NCBI GenBank assembly: GCA_023014485.1
Contig: JAJOZX010002364.1
Location: 279,501-343,500 of the forward strand
DNA: 64,000 bases
Source: Bathynomus jamesi
Taxonomy: Eukaryota; Arthropoda; Malacostraca; Isopoda; Cirolanidae
Direction: 5' to 3'
In this document: positions 45,469-56,339 of the stretch, piece by piece
Position numbering within the stretch: the stretch's first letter is position 1
Layout: each line of letters starts with the position of its first letter
Translations under genes and position numbers: made by a program
The notes under the pieces: generated by a model
What the model saw: the letters and a program-made list of their open reading frames with translations, nothing else
Databases searched by the model: none
Told to the model about the DNA's origin: nothing

Positions 45469-45727
45469 ATTTGGCGCTCCGGACCACAAGCTGCCAAGCG
45501 CCAAATTTTTTAAAAAATTGAGAAAAATGCAGTTGAAGTTTGTCAACTCGCAAAATTCCATAACTTTTGAACCAATAACGATATTTGATTGATTTCAACC
45601 ATCCGTACAGGTCCACAATCTGCTCCCTGACTCGCCCACGGATAGAGGAAGGGTGGGGAATATAGTGATATAAATATCTCGATTCTAACCCCACTGGCGC
45701 TTGGCAGGTTGTGGTCCGGAGCGCCTC
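45469..45727. repeat. MITE-like inverted repeat (38-bp arms)
   Basis: GGCGCTCCGGACCACAAGCT at the left is mirrored by AGGTTGTGGTCCGGAGCGCC at the right. The spacer is about 180 bp. The frame crossing it on the minus strand is not a credible protein. Confidence 0.6.
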
Positions 45728-46064
45728 GAAAATAGATCCTAAACAAGTGGTTCTCCAACCTTTTATGTTAAATCTTGGAGATTTGTATACTAGTTTTAAA
45801 GTTTGTATATTCAATTTCATTCAATTACAGATCTGAGAATGAAAGTGAAGTTGAAATGACCAGATAGTTTTCAGCGTTTGCATTCCTCTCCTGCAGATGG
45901 TCAAATCCCCCGCCCCCTCTCCCAGGTTGGGCACCAGTGGCCTAGATGGCTTTGACCGTAACACTATTTCGAGTCGCGTAGAATCTCAATTGTAAAGAAT
46001 TTTCAATGCATTTTTGCGATTTTGGTTTCGTGTACGTTTGATGTGAAATGTTAGGTTAGGCTTA
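45728..46064. other. no gene recognised
   Basis: Unassigned. Confidence 0.4.
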
Positions 46065-46065
46065 T

Positions 46066-46268
46066 TTAACGGTTTAACATCCGTCGTAACATCGAAGGTC
46101 GGAAGGGACTCGCAACTTTACTCGAGATCCGAACTACGGGACGCTACATCAGCTGGACACTCTAGAGAACGGTCTCCCATCCAACTACTCTCCAGACCTA
46201 ATGTTTCTCAACTTCGTTAATCGGCGGGAAGCGATGTGACGACATTGACCAAGACGTATCCCGTATGG
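46066..46268 (-). repeat. 5S rRNA-derived SINE, copy 1
   Basis: Minus strand: AACGAAGTTGAGAAACATTA, then GGTCTGGAGAGTAGTTGGAT and GGGAGACCG. This is the order of the internal control region of 5S rRNA (GAAGTTAA, GGGTC.G, GTAGTTGGATGGGAGACCG). The shared body that follows (GATGTAGCGTCCCGTAGTTC) ends in a GTTAAAC tail. Confidence 0.7.
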
Positions 46269-46676
46269 TATCGAAGGAACCTCGTTAAATTCTTAATTTC
46301 CATCTCTGTCGAAGTGAATTCAAAATGAAGATACCTTCACTCGTTTGACCTCTCTCGAAGGATTAGAATTTAATAATTGTTCTTAAAGGCTATTCATTCA
46401 TTTCTTTGTTAACTAAGCTGTAGACTCTTAAATACGGTGAATATCTTGAAATTTTAATCACGCATTTAAACTTTAGAATATATCGGAGAGTGCACAACGT
46501 GGCATGATTTTAAAGTTCATGACCCAGTCGGTGTTAATGACCTTGTAGAGCCATTACAAAAGACTAAAATCTGGTTCTTGTGCAACCGACAGTGTGAAAC
46601 CTCTCTATTTGGACATAACTGATGAGAAGTTCTTATAAATTTTGTTCAAGTCAAACTGTGTGCAGGCAGTGAATGA

Positions 46677-46712
<36 letters not shown>

Positions 46713-46804
46713 GACGCCCTAACTTTTAAGGACAAAAACATTATACGGAAGATATTTTTAGATCTGTACATGGAATACTGGAAGTGTATTAATTTCCTTT
46801 CCAA

Positions 46805-46842
<38 letters not shown>

Positions 46843-47148
46843 AATGAAAATAAATGAGAGTGAAAGTTTATTGGCAGACCAATAGTCCATGTGACAAATA
46901 GTAATAATACAAAGGTGACAATAAAATACAATGAAAATTCAAGTATTAAAAATAGAAATGCAATTACTGAAAAATGGTGATGTCGAAGTTAAATGGAGCT
47001 ACAAACAAACGTCTTCATACCATTAATTCCATACCTTATAAGATATAGGGCAGGATTGATTAATACCTTGAAGAATTGGGTTGGCTGATTTTTTAAATTC
47101 TTTCTATTATATATATATACTGTATATATATATATATATATATATATA
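46269..47148. other. microsatellites, no gene recognised
   Basis: (CA)n at 46681-46710, (TA)(TG)n at 46807-46843 and (TA)n at 47108-47148. Confidence 0.6.
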
Positions 47149-47764
47149 CAAAGGTGGGCACCCGGGCCTCAAAAAGGACCGACGGTCCCGGTCACGGTCC
47201 TTTCTGAAGATAGGACCTAGGAACAACTCGGTCCTCGGTCCTTATATATAAGTGAAAAATTTGATTAAAATGAAATTAAAGACACCGGAAATCTTTAATT
47301 TTATTAACGTAAATTATAATTAATACAATACATAAATGATGAAAAAAAGTTAAGTTAAATGCTTGCGTTTCCCTTCAAGAAGACTAGCATTTCAAAATGG
47401 CTGTCACTGAGCCCTGACCTTTTCGGCTTGAGGACGTCCTTCCCCAAAGAGAAGAGCCTCTCCACCGCGGCACTGGCTGGGATAGGCGTGTTAAACTTGA
47501 TGAACAAGTCCTTCAGGCGTTGAAACAAGTTTCAGTTCAGTCTCTCTCTTTCTGAGTCTTCTGGAGGAAACGATCCATCTTCTTTAGAACTTCAAATAAT
47601 CACTAAACACACTAAAAAAGACCGTCCGGAATTGCTTAAAAATGGACCGTCGCTCTTCATTTCGGTCCTCACTGAGAAAAGGACCGACTTTCCCGCTCAC
47701 GGTCCTTAAAAAGGACCGAGTTCCTGGAGTTCGGTCCTTTTGGAACTCGGTCCTACCCACCTTG
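47149..47764 (-). mobile_element. hAT-like element with C-terminal transposase remnant
   Basis: Ends CAAAGGTGGGCACC and TACCCACCTTG, a hAT-type terminal repeat, with repeated GGACCGA/TCGGTCC words near both ends. The minus-strand frame at about 47530-47370 reads LKDLFIKFNTPIPASAAVER, LFSLGKDVLKPKRSGLSDSH and FEMLVFLKGN, the dimerisation domain of hAT transposases. The rest of the transposase is missing. The flanking microsatellites hide any 8-bp duplication. Confidence 0.75.
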
Positions 47765-47835
47765 TGTGTGTATATATATATATATATTATGTGTGTGTGT
47801 GTACAAAGCAAATTCATAATTAATATATACTTTTA

Positions 47836-48595
47836 GTATAGCTTTCGGCAACCTCAGATACCATGATCAGCGCAAAATATGAGTGAATAAATGAAACAAA
47901 CAAACAAAGAAAGAAAGACTGAAAGAAAGATCGTTAAAAAAAAAGTGTTTACAATTATTATTAATTAAACAAAAAACCGATTGAATTAAATAAGTAAAAA
48001 GGGAGTATTAAAAAGCGCATTCAAGAAGCTCATTTACCTCCTACGTGGGGTTCAGTGTTTTCCGAGGGTCACCCGAGCCAAAGAGGAAACGGAGTAAGCG
48101 ACCAACTTACTCAATACTGGACGCCAGTGGCTGGGAGCGAACCAGCGACGCATTGCTCAGAGTCTGCTACCGTAACCACTGAGGAGGTACCGGGCGCCCC
48201 AGAAACTATAAAGACGGGTGTAAATTGGACGTTTGGAAGTGATTCGAGTTCATTTTTTTTTTTATTCGATTCTTGCCTTTTGCCATAAAGTGACTCAAAT
48301 ACTTGAATCCGTGCGCCGAGTGCGTGCCGGCTAAGCGACTCGAGGGACTCAGTGACTCAAATCTCACTTTGGGGAAAGAAAACAGTGATCAGAAGTGACT
48401 CGAGTACTGGACTCCCTTCTTCTTGAGTTTTAGCGTTCTGAATGCACTTGAATCACACACTAGCAAGCGTCCAATTATGTAGCGTTTGTTTGATTGTATA
48501 ACAACTCATTTTAACGATCTTCTGTTCGCAGTTTGATCGCCTTCACCGAAGCACCATTGATGAAGGTATCTGAAGTTGCCGAAAGGTATACGCAA
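47836..48595. repeat. inverted pair of GGTATCTGA(A/G)GTTGCCGAAAG motifs around a SINE
   Basis: GCTTTCGGCAACCTCAGATA (47841-47860) is mirrored by GGTATCTGAAGTTGCCGAAA (48565-48584). Between them 48030-48215 carries a minus-strand tRNA-like SINE (B-box-like GGTTCGCTCCC, 48133-48143). The motif itself belongs to the hammerhead-like group described in the findings. Confidence 0.5.
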
Positions 48596-48871
48596 TAAAC
48601 ATTTATTTATTTATTTTTGCATTAAATTCATATGGTGCGGAACAGCTTCGTTAAGTGTGATTTGTGTATTTTATAACTGCAGCAATTGTACGAGTTTGTT
48701 GAATACTCGCATTTGTAACGTAATTCATCGTTCTTAATTTCATTTCTAGAAAATTGATACAAAGCCGGATATGGTCACGGATAAAAATAGTAACTAATAA
48801 TGAAAATAACAATAACAATTATTGTAAAATATATATATTTTTTTTCTGATATCCTGGAAAATGCCTAATAA

Positions 48872-48920
<49 letters not shown>
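48872..48920. repeat. CA microsatellite
   Basis: About 24 CA units. Confidence 0.95.
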
Positions 48921-48959
48921 GCGAAGTGAACGGAGAGTTATCACTTTAATTAAAAGCCC

Positions 48960-50490
48960 AAATACTATCTCCCTAAACAACAAATGCCAAAGAGAAATTA
49001 CAGTGGAGTTCAAAATATTGAAAACAGTATAGTTCAAAGCACCATAGAGCGGGTGCGGGAAAACGGCAGTTTGACAGCTTGTAACTGACAAAGTTGGCTT
49101 AAAATAACCACTGCAAGAATGTATCGCATTAGTCAAAACCTCAGATTAGCAAATCGCTTTAAAACCGTTACAAAAATAGGTGCAATTTTTTAGGAGGACC
49201 GTGGAATTGCCGTAAACTGGTTCACTACGAAAAAGAACGCGGGCTTCGAGTAAAAGTTGCTGCCAAGAAAGCATCATTAGTGATGATGTGAATGAAAATG
49301 TGGCTTGACTTTGCGAAGGAACATCGGAACTTGCGTGGTAAATGGAAGAAAGTTCCGTGGAGTGATGAACCCTTTTGGAGTTGAAAGGAATAAGTTTGTG
49401 AGATGGCGTAGCCATAAAAAATTTGTTTAACTATACGAGTAAGCCCGTGAAACATGGTGGTGGTTTCTCTTACGGTGTGCGATCTCCAGCGTTGGGCGCA
49501 TTACTTTTTTAAAGTAACGGCGTTACCGTTACTCGCGATAGAAAGTAACGTCATTACCGCTACAGTTAACTTCTATGGAAAAGTAATGCGTTACAGTTAC
49601 CGTTACTTTTATAACAAACTAGAAAGTATATTATTTCTCAATATAAGAATATGATATTCTACATCGTAATTATAAAAGAATTTTTGAATATCGAGCAAAT
49701 ATTTAATTAAGGTCAGATATAAATACAATGAAACAATACTTGATTTTAGACTTATACTTAAATAATAAGCGATACAATTTAACAATTTTATCATTTGAAA
49801 TAATAATAATAGCGATCAATAGATCCTAAGTAAAAAACTAAAAATGTAAAATAAAATTGCTCTTTACACTTAGTATTACAAAAACGAAAATTATTGAACA
49901 AAATACACTAAAATAAATCGTTAATAAAAAATTACAAAATGCCTAAACGATTAATGGATTATTCGTATAAGAAAAAAAAATAGAAATCCTAAAAGAAAGT
50001 AACGAATAATGACTGAAAATGGAATGAAAAGTAACGGGGTTGCCAATTTCGTTACAATATAAATAACGGCGTTACCAAATAAGTAACCGCGTTACTCCCA
50101 ACACTGGCGACCTCTTCAGTTCAGATGCAGTGGGTGAACTCCTAAAATTCGATGTTAGTATGAATAAGACTGCCAAGTGCAGTTTGATTAAATGGGAGAG
50201 GATTCATCTTCCAGCCAGACAACGAGCCAAACTATAATGCAATATTGAACGAGGCTTAGTAGGAGATGCGGAAGCGGATCTAAACCCCCATTGGTCATTT
50301 ATGGAAACTACTGAAATTGTCTCGACAGTGAAGCTGAAAAGCTTACGAGACTTCTGGCGTATTGTCCATTTGAAATGGGGGGAAAAAAAAAATTCCTACG
50401 GCAAGCTACAGACTCCGGTTGGTTTGATGCTTTCATTTGTGGTGGAAGTGGTCACACTAAATACTGAATACTGGTTTGTCCTTGTAAGTT
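48960..50490 (+). pseudogene. Tc1-like transposase relic, interrupted by a hAT MITE
   Basis: Frames before the insertion give an AVNWFTTKKNAG-like block and a DEPFWS/FGVERNKFVRWRS block (the DESxF site of Tc1), then VKHGGGGF-like. After the insertion come DLFSSDAVGELLKFDVSMNK, then FIFQPDNEPNYNA (the FQQDNDPKH site), then DLNPHWSFM/GHLWKLLK. This is the full order of a DD34E transposase but with many stops. Joining across 49486/50115 restores the order of motifs. Confidence 0.7.
49487..50106. mobile_element. hAT MITE with 8-bp target duplication
   Basis: Ends CAGCGTTGGGCGCATTAC and GTTACTCCCAACACTG, typical hAT termini. The flanks GCGATCTC (49479-49486) and GCGACCTC (50107-50114) differ at one base. 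The inside is AT-rich with GTAACG words and no coding. Confidence 0.85.
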
Positions 50491-50930
50491 AAGTCATTTG
50501 CTGTAATTTATTTGTACCGTTTCTCGTATTCTATAATCTAAACTATGTATTAAACAAAAAATGCGGCGGTCTTTTTTTTTTTTTAAGTCCACCTTATGAT
50601 CGGTAAAATTTTGTGTGTGTGGTGTGTGTATTTAATATATAAAATCTTGCAACTTTACACAAGCTCTGTATGGTGATTCCTCACAGAGGTCAAGCTCATT
50701 CCCTTCTCTTGAGTTGGCTTGGTGAATGAGAATTGTCATCATGAACTCTCCATTTCACATGGCCAGGTACACCCGGCTCATCTGGGATTGTCCTGAGCCA
50801 GGACTTCTACGGTGATACCATTCGTGTTCCTATGGACAGTTTGTTGAATAGTCTTGGCTCTCTAACAACAAAGCTATTTTCCTTCATGGTTGAGGATGTT
50901 CCCTTTTAGTCTTTAGTTTGGGAATATATA
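50491..50930. other. no gene recognised
   Basis: Contains a short LINE-tail-like word (CATGGCCAGGTACACCCGGC, minus-strand PGYxxW-like) near 50758-50780. No reliable call. Confidence 0.4.
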
Positions 50931-50939
50931 TATACAGGG

Positions 50940-52206
50940 TAGTGATGTAGCGGATGTCATTTTTTCGCATCCGCGGATGCGGATGAGGATGTTTGATTTC
51001 AACATCCGCGGATGCGGATGCGGATGTCTACATTTTCGTTATTTTTAGGATATATTCGAGATTTGTTGTGTTTAACGTATATAATAAGTTATTATATAGA
51101 GAGAGCTGTAGCTATAATGTAATATAATTGATTAATTGTACAATAATTGCTGTACTTTTCTCTGAACATATAAAATAATATCAAGCATCTAACTAATATA
51201 GAAATCAATTAGTGAATTCGTCTGCAAATAAATTCGTTATATTTTGTTGTTTCAGCCACAATTAGAAACCATAATTGTGTTACCAGGATGCGGGACGTGA
51301 ACCCAACTCAAATGAACCCCACCGACCTCTTTCCCCAACCTCCTCCACCCTTATAGAAAGAGATCTTTAATTAGCTTGATAACTATTTATATTAAGTTTA
51401 AAGTTTTATTAGGCATATTTATAAATGAGTAATTAAAATAAAGTAAACTAAGATGTTCATCGTTTAATGTTCAAACTTAATTATAGGAAGGTTATGCTTA
51501 AGGAACATTAACTTTTCTGCCTTTTCTGCTGACAGTCTGTTTCTCTTTTCATCATATATTAATCCAGCACTGCTAAATAATCTCTCGCTTGGTACGTTTG
51601 TTGGAGGACAGGCTAAATGTTTCCTTGCAAGTTTACTCAAGTATGGATAGATATTCTGCGTATTTTTCCACCAACTAATAGGATTGTCACATGCAGCCAG
51701 GCGTTTTTCTTGGTGATAGCTCTCGATCATTTTACTACATCTTTTGACATCGCGTAGGTCTCGTCATTGCTGCTTGACTCAAGAAACTGAAGACAGATTC
51801 TGTGATAGATTTGCTTGTTGAAGGTGTTGGTTCTGTCACTGAAACTTTTATTCTTTTGGTGGGTGGCGAAGCGACAGATTCAAGAGATTGAAGCTCTTCA
51901 ACTGCTTTGCCAAGTGATGATTTAACTCGTTCTAATGTACTAGGTGAAAATAACTTAGCTTTGTAACGTGGATCTAAGTAGGTTGCAAGAGAGTAACTTC
52001 ATACAAGAACAGCCTCTCGTCTTGTCGCTTGCATCACTTTTGCGCACAATGAACTAGTTCTATTAATATAGTAGAATTTGATAATTTCCGCTTATTAATG
52101 ACGTTTTATCTCAACGGTCCACATCCGCACGACATCCGCAGTCCAAAGTGCGGATGCGGATGTGAGAAAATGTGCGGATATTATGCGGATGTGACCTACA
52201 TCACTA
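50940..52206 (-). mobile_element. hAT element (ZBED/Zn-finger type) inserted in a mariner terminal repeat
   Basis: Ends TAGTGATGTAGCGGATG and CACATCCGCA...CTACATCACTA. The 8-bp duplication ATACAGGG is at 50932-50939 and 52207-52214. Minus-strand frames give TYLDPRYKAKLFSPSTLE-like, then VEELQSLESVASPPTKRIKV, then (51730-51464) NPISWWKNTQNIYPYLSKLA, CPPTNVPSERLFSSAG and RNRLSAEKAEKLMFLKHNLP. This is the hAT C-terminal dimerisation region. The N-terminal half is missing, so it is non-autonomous. Confidence 0.85.
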
Positions 52207-52214
52207 ATACAGGG

Positions 52215-53114
52215 CGTCCCAAACAAATGTATACACACTTTAAATACTTATAAAGGCAGTGTTTATTAAAATACATTTCATTTTCAAAATGTAATAGAAT
52301 CTACAGACATTATTTAATTGTTTTGTCAACGCCTGTTTTCAAACCGACGTCCGTTCTGGTCCAGGCACTGCTGATAACGCGAAGCAATGGAATCGCAAAC
52401 ATCACGAAACATTTCGTTTGGTATTTGTGTGCATTCTCGTTCAATGGCTGCTCTCAATTTAGCGACTGTTGCAGGTTTTATAGCGTAGACTTTGTCTTTT
52501 AAGTATCCCCATAAAAAAAAGTCTAGTAGTGTGAGGTCTGGTGAACGCGGAGGGTATTCTACGAAACCCCTTCGTCCAATCCACATCCACATCGTGCCAA
52601 GTACCACTCGCAATACTCCACTCTTCGGTCCGGATCATCTTCATTAATAGCATGGACTAATCTTGGAATGTAACTTTTCCATTGACAGCGCTTCAAAATG
52701 CGTTGGACAGACGATTCTGAAATTCCTACCTCACGACTCGCTTGCCGCACAGATTTTCTTGGACTTTGGTGATACGTTTCCAGTACTCTTTCTTGCTTTG
52801 TGGGGCTTGTCGATGTCCGTGGTCTTCCGGAACGCTTCTTGTGGACATTCTGAACAGTTCCATCAGCTTCAAACTTATCTCTAATTCGAGTGATGGTAAG
52901 TCGCGTTGGTGGATCTGTTTGAAACTCCCTCCTAAACTGTCTTTGCACTTCAACTGCGTTTTCACATTCCAGTAGCATTTTAGAATGAATTTCCTTTGTT
53001 CAAAGCTTAGTCTGACTGCCATTATTAATTCTAATGGGTTTAACTTGGAAAGAAAGAAACATCAATTGAGCTATCAGCTGTTAAAGTGTGTATACATTTT
53101 TTTGGGACGCCCTG
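52215..53114 (-). mobile_element. mariner/Tc1-like deleted element, copy 2 (its first CAGGG lies at 50935-50939)
   Basis: Same family and the same internal deletion as 33811-34713: the junction reads GCACGATGTGGATGTGGATT on the minus strand. Terminal repeat ends at 53114 followed by TA. The left terminal bases CAGGG were separated from the rest by the hAT insertion and its duplication. Minus-strand frames give RRFENRR at the C-terminal end and [18 protein letters not shown] at 53022, with two frameshifts. Confidence 0.85.
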
Positions 53115-53143
53115 TATATATATATATATATATATAATATATA

Positions 53144-53177
<34 letters not shown>

Positions 53178-53185
53178 CAACGTAA

Positions 53186-53475
53186 AGAACGACGCTTCTT
53201 GTGGACATTCTGAACAGTTCCATCAGCTTCAAACTTATCTCTAATTCGAGTGATGGTAAGTCGCGTTGGTGGATCTGTTTGAAACTCCCTCCTAAACTGT
53301 CTTTGCACTTCAACTGCGTTTTCACACTTCCAGTAGCATTTTAGAATGAATTTCCTTTGTTCAAAGCTTAGTCTGACTGCCATTATTAATTCTAATGGGT
53401 TTAACTTGGAAAGAAAGAAACATCAATTGAGCTATCAGCTGTTAAAGTGTGTATACATTTTTTTGGGACGCCCTG
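53186..53475 (-). mobile_element. partial repeat of the mariner-like 5' end
   Basis: Repeats 52843-53114 almost exactly, ending with the same terminal repeat and ATAT run. It is joined at GAACGACGCTT to the start of the neighbouring tRNA-palindrome flank (CAACGTAAAGAACGACGCTT recurs at 53178 and 53517), so it looks like a template-switch duplication. Confidence 0.8.
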
Positions 53476-53483
53476 TATATATT

Positions 53484-53516
<33 letters not shown>

Positions 53517-53591
53517 CAACGTAAAGAACGACGCTTGTATAGAAGACGTTCCGCGCAAGATGGAGGGAGAACGAACAAATGACAAAATGAT

Positions 53592-53651
53592 GTAACCACC
53601 CGGGAATCGAACCCGGGATCTTCCGATTGCCGGTCAGATATGATAACCATG
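53592..53651 (-). tRNA. tRNA-like sequence (minus copy), probably not functional
   Basis: Same sequence as 53680-53752 in reverse. The acceptor part is cut at the arm edge. B box GGTTCGATTCC present. Confidence 0.35.
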
Positions 53652-53679
53652 TAGGAGATTACGACTTCTGATCGAGTGA

Positions 53680-53752
53680 GGCCCATGGTGTAATGGTTAT
53701 CATATCTGACCGGCAATCGGAAGATCCCGGGTTCGATTCCCGGGTGGTTACC
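53680..53752 (+). tRNA. tRNA-like sequence (plus copy), probably a pseudo-tRNA/SINE head
   Basis: A box TGGTGTAATGG (53686-53696), anticodon stem TCTGA/TCGGA with loop CCGGCAA, T arm CCGGG/CCCGG and B box GGTTCGATTCC (53730-53740). The D arm resembles tRNA-Gln, but the loop would read GGC and lacks the usual T33. The acceptor stem does not pair well. I take it as a tRNA-derived repeat, not a working gene. Confidence 0.45.
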
Positions 53753-53829
53753 TCATTTTTTCATTTGTTCGTTCTCCCTCCTCATCTTGCGCGGAACGTC
53801 TTCTATACAAGCGTCGTTCTTTACGTTAA

Positions 53830-54049
53830 TTATACTGAGTGTTCTTTGCAGTTGAAAATGTGTATGTGTATATATGTATATATATAATATTAGTGCTACC
53901 GCCGTCAGGCTCCTGACAGGGAAGGTGGCTGCATCGTCACTGAAAGGTGGAGGTTTTAATAAAGCATTTTTTTTCTGTTCCACTGGGATTTAGTTTCTCT
54001 TATAAACGTTAACATTCATTAATGTTTTAGTGCCTGTTTTAAACATTTA

Positions 54050-54083
<34 letters not shown>

Positions 54084-54590
54084 TGCGTGCGTGCGAAAAC
54101 TCATCTTCCGAATTCGGGAACCTTTTGATGCACTAGAACGAACGTTTCTCTCTTCTTTAAATCATAATTTGCAATATGAAGTTTTCTAACAATGCAATCA
54201 GTTGAAGTTAAGTGCATATAGAAGGCACGCGTTTGGCACTTGGCACTTTCTGCCTTCACGAATTGATTTGAACAATGATGGGTAGAAGAAATGTTCTTTT
54301 CGTTTTTTTAACATTAAGATAAAGGAATATTGGAGAGAAGTTGAGAATATCCAAAGGCAAAAGACAATCATAAACATGGCGGCGGCATGTTTTCCACAAA
54401 ATGGCGCTCCTTTAGGGTTCGAAAGTTTTACCGGCAAACCGCATAAATGGAATTCATACGTTCACTTTAGTTCACCTAACTTAATTTAACCAAACCAATA
54501 ATTTAATATAGTCTATAACTCGACTCGTTGACGCAATCTCGTGTGGCCGCAAATAGCCTAAATAAATTACATCATATACAAAAAATTTAA
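53830..54590. other. no gene recognised
   Basis: TG microsatellite at 54050-54090, otherwise unassigned. Confidence 0.5.
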
Positions 54591-54595
54591 GCTTA

Positions 54596-55495
54596 TACAC
54601 GAAGAATAAGAGGACGAAGAGATGGTACATGTTTATTTACAAATGTTTCGGAAATTTTCATTTTCCATCATCAGTGCTAAAATTATAAAAGCAGATAAAG
54701 AAATGAATAAATATAATGAACGGAAACTTATACAATATATTTAAATAAACGTGTGATGTTAATGGTGGTTAATGGTTATATTTAATTAATTAAAATTGAA
54801 AATAAAATCTAAAATATAGAAGTGATCAGTCGTCAAATATAAAGTAAAAAGCGAACAAAATTGAGAGGAACCAGGTTGTTGTTGTCGGGGTAAGGGCAGA
54901 TTTTGTCTTCAAGTTTTAGGGAAAGTGTTAAGGGGTTGTCATTAATCATTTTGAATTTGGTGGAATCGTTGAGAACGTTGTTAACCTTATTAATGTAATC
55001 CGATTTACCCATTAGACCCATCCTTTCGGCCTACACCACCCACAATTACAAATTAGCAATAACTTAAACATAGCCAAATAAACTGTCATATCCTCCACTG
55101 AGAAGAAATCCACCATCACTCCGTCTGGCTCGAACTCTTCTAATATGGACCCTTCCAACAACCAATCATTCCCAACCCTCTGTTCATTAGTCCCCTTACC
55201 CCGACAATAACAACCTGGTAAAACTCTCCTCGATTTTGTTCGCTTTTTACTTTATATTTGACGACTGATCACTCTTCTATATTTTATATTATTTTATTTT
55301 TAATTTTAATTACTTAAATATAAACACTGTTAATATCACACGTTTATTTTAATATATTGTATAAGTTTCCGTTCATTATATTTACTCATTTTTCTGATTT
55401 TATAATTTTAGCACCGATGATGGAAAATGAAAATTTCCGAAACGTTTGTAAATAAACGTGTACCATCTCTTCGTCCTCTATTCCTCGCTAAGCTA
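54596..55495 (-). mobile_element. Penelope-like element fragment between inverted arms
   Basis: The arms 54596-54890 and 55195-55495 are inverted copies (for example AGGACGAAGAGATGGTAC at the left and GTACCATCTCTTCGTCCT at the right). Between them a minus-strand frame (55021-54833) reads SDYINKVNNVLNDSTKFKMI and DNPLTLSLKLEDKI, which I recognise as the N-terminal part of a Penelope/Neptune reverse transcriptase. Penelope elements often carry hammerhead ribozymes in their terminal repeats, and the arms contain a CTGATGA...GAAA core (54646-54674, minus). Confidence 0.6.
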
Positions 55496-55540
55496 CGTTT
55501 CCCTAAGAATAAACCCTTCAATCAAGTTATATATATATAT

Positions 55541-55677
55541 GATGTAACCCACACGGAAAAAGAAAAATGATTCCAAGTCCTTCGTGTATTCAGAAGTACA
55601 CCTCGTCATCCCTGACGAGTGTACATCTGAATACACGAAAGGACTTGGAATTTTTTTTTTCTTTGTGGGTTTACATC
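55541..55677. repeat. fold-back with a consensus hammerhead-type core
   Basis: GATGTAACCCACACGG and its complement form the outer arms. On the plus strand CTGACGA (55612-55618) is followed by a GTGTA/TACAC stem and GAAA (55637-55640), and TTCCAAGTCCT upstream pairs with AGGACTTGGAA downstream. Stem I is not convincing. Confidence 0.65.
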
Positions 55678-55689
55678 ATTCATCATTTC

Positions 55690-56304
55690 ACGTGTTTGTG
55701 AAATTCGTTATATATATATAAATTAAAATAAGATTAAACAAAATTACTATCATAATTGTTTCATATCTACCAATTATAGTTTATGTATGGCTGTCCATTG
55801 TTTACTGCAACGGAACCCTCTTTGTATAATGTATGTGACATCAATTGTATTTGCAATTCCGTGTTAATAAAATATTTCTCTGAATAGAACAATTAGAGTA
55901 GAATATTTAGCGAGCTGCTGATTAACATTATTTTTTGGTGAATTACACTTCAACGTATATTTCCTGTCTATTGTGTCAAAAAACAAAACTGATAACATAT
56001 TACGATATATATAATATATACATAATAGGATATCCGCTGGACACATCTGACATGAGTATATTTCACCAAATAGAAACCTAACTAGGTTTGTTAGTATTTA
56101 TATAACTTGTTTGGAGAAGGACGGACCAAGCGTTTCAAATCGTAATTGCACTTAAATCCAGAAGAAATATTTATATTATTGATGGTGAGGCCTATTTATA
56201 TATATTGTAATAACTTCACGTTAAGGGTTCAGTCCCTATTTTCTACTGAAGAGAGTTGCCACTCAACGATTTTTTTTATAGTTCAACAGTTATTTATTTG
56301 AAAT

Positions 56305-56339
<35 letters not shown>

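Larger units (their letters stand above)
53518..53826. repeat. 309-bp palindrome with two head-to-head tRNA-like sequences
   Basis: The arms 53518-53651 and 53686-53826 are near-perfect complements with a ~35-bp spacer. Each arm carries a tRNA-like unit (see next two entries) plus AACGAACAAATGA and the ACGTTCCGCGC flank. Confidence 0.85.

Noticed and set aside
45356..45820. 154-codon minus-strand open frame
   Set aside because: It crosses an inverted repeat (45469-45727) and shows no domain; the length is compatible with chance in this sequence.
53680..53752. Functional tRNA gene
   Set aside because: The acceptor stem does not pair, T33 is missing and the unit sits in a repeat palindrome; it is kept only as a tRNA-like sequence.
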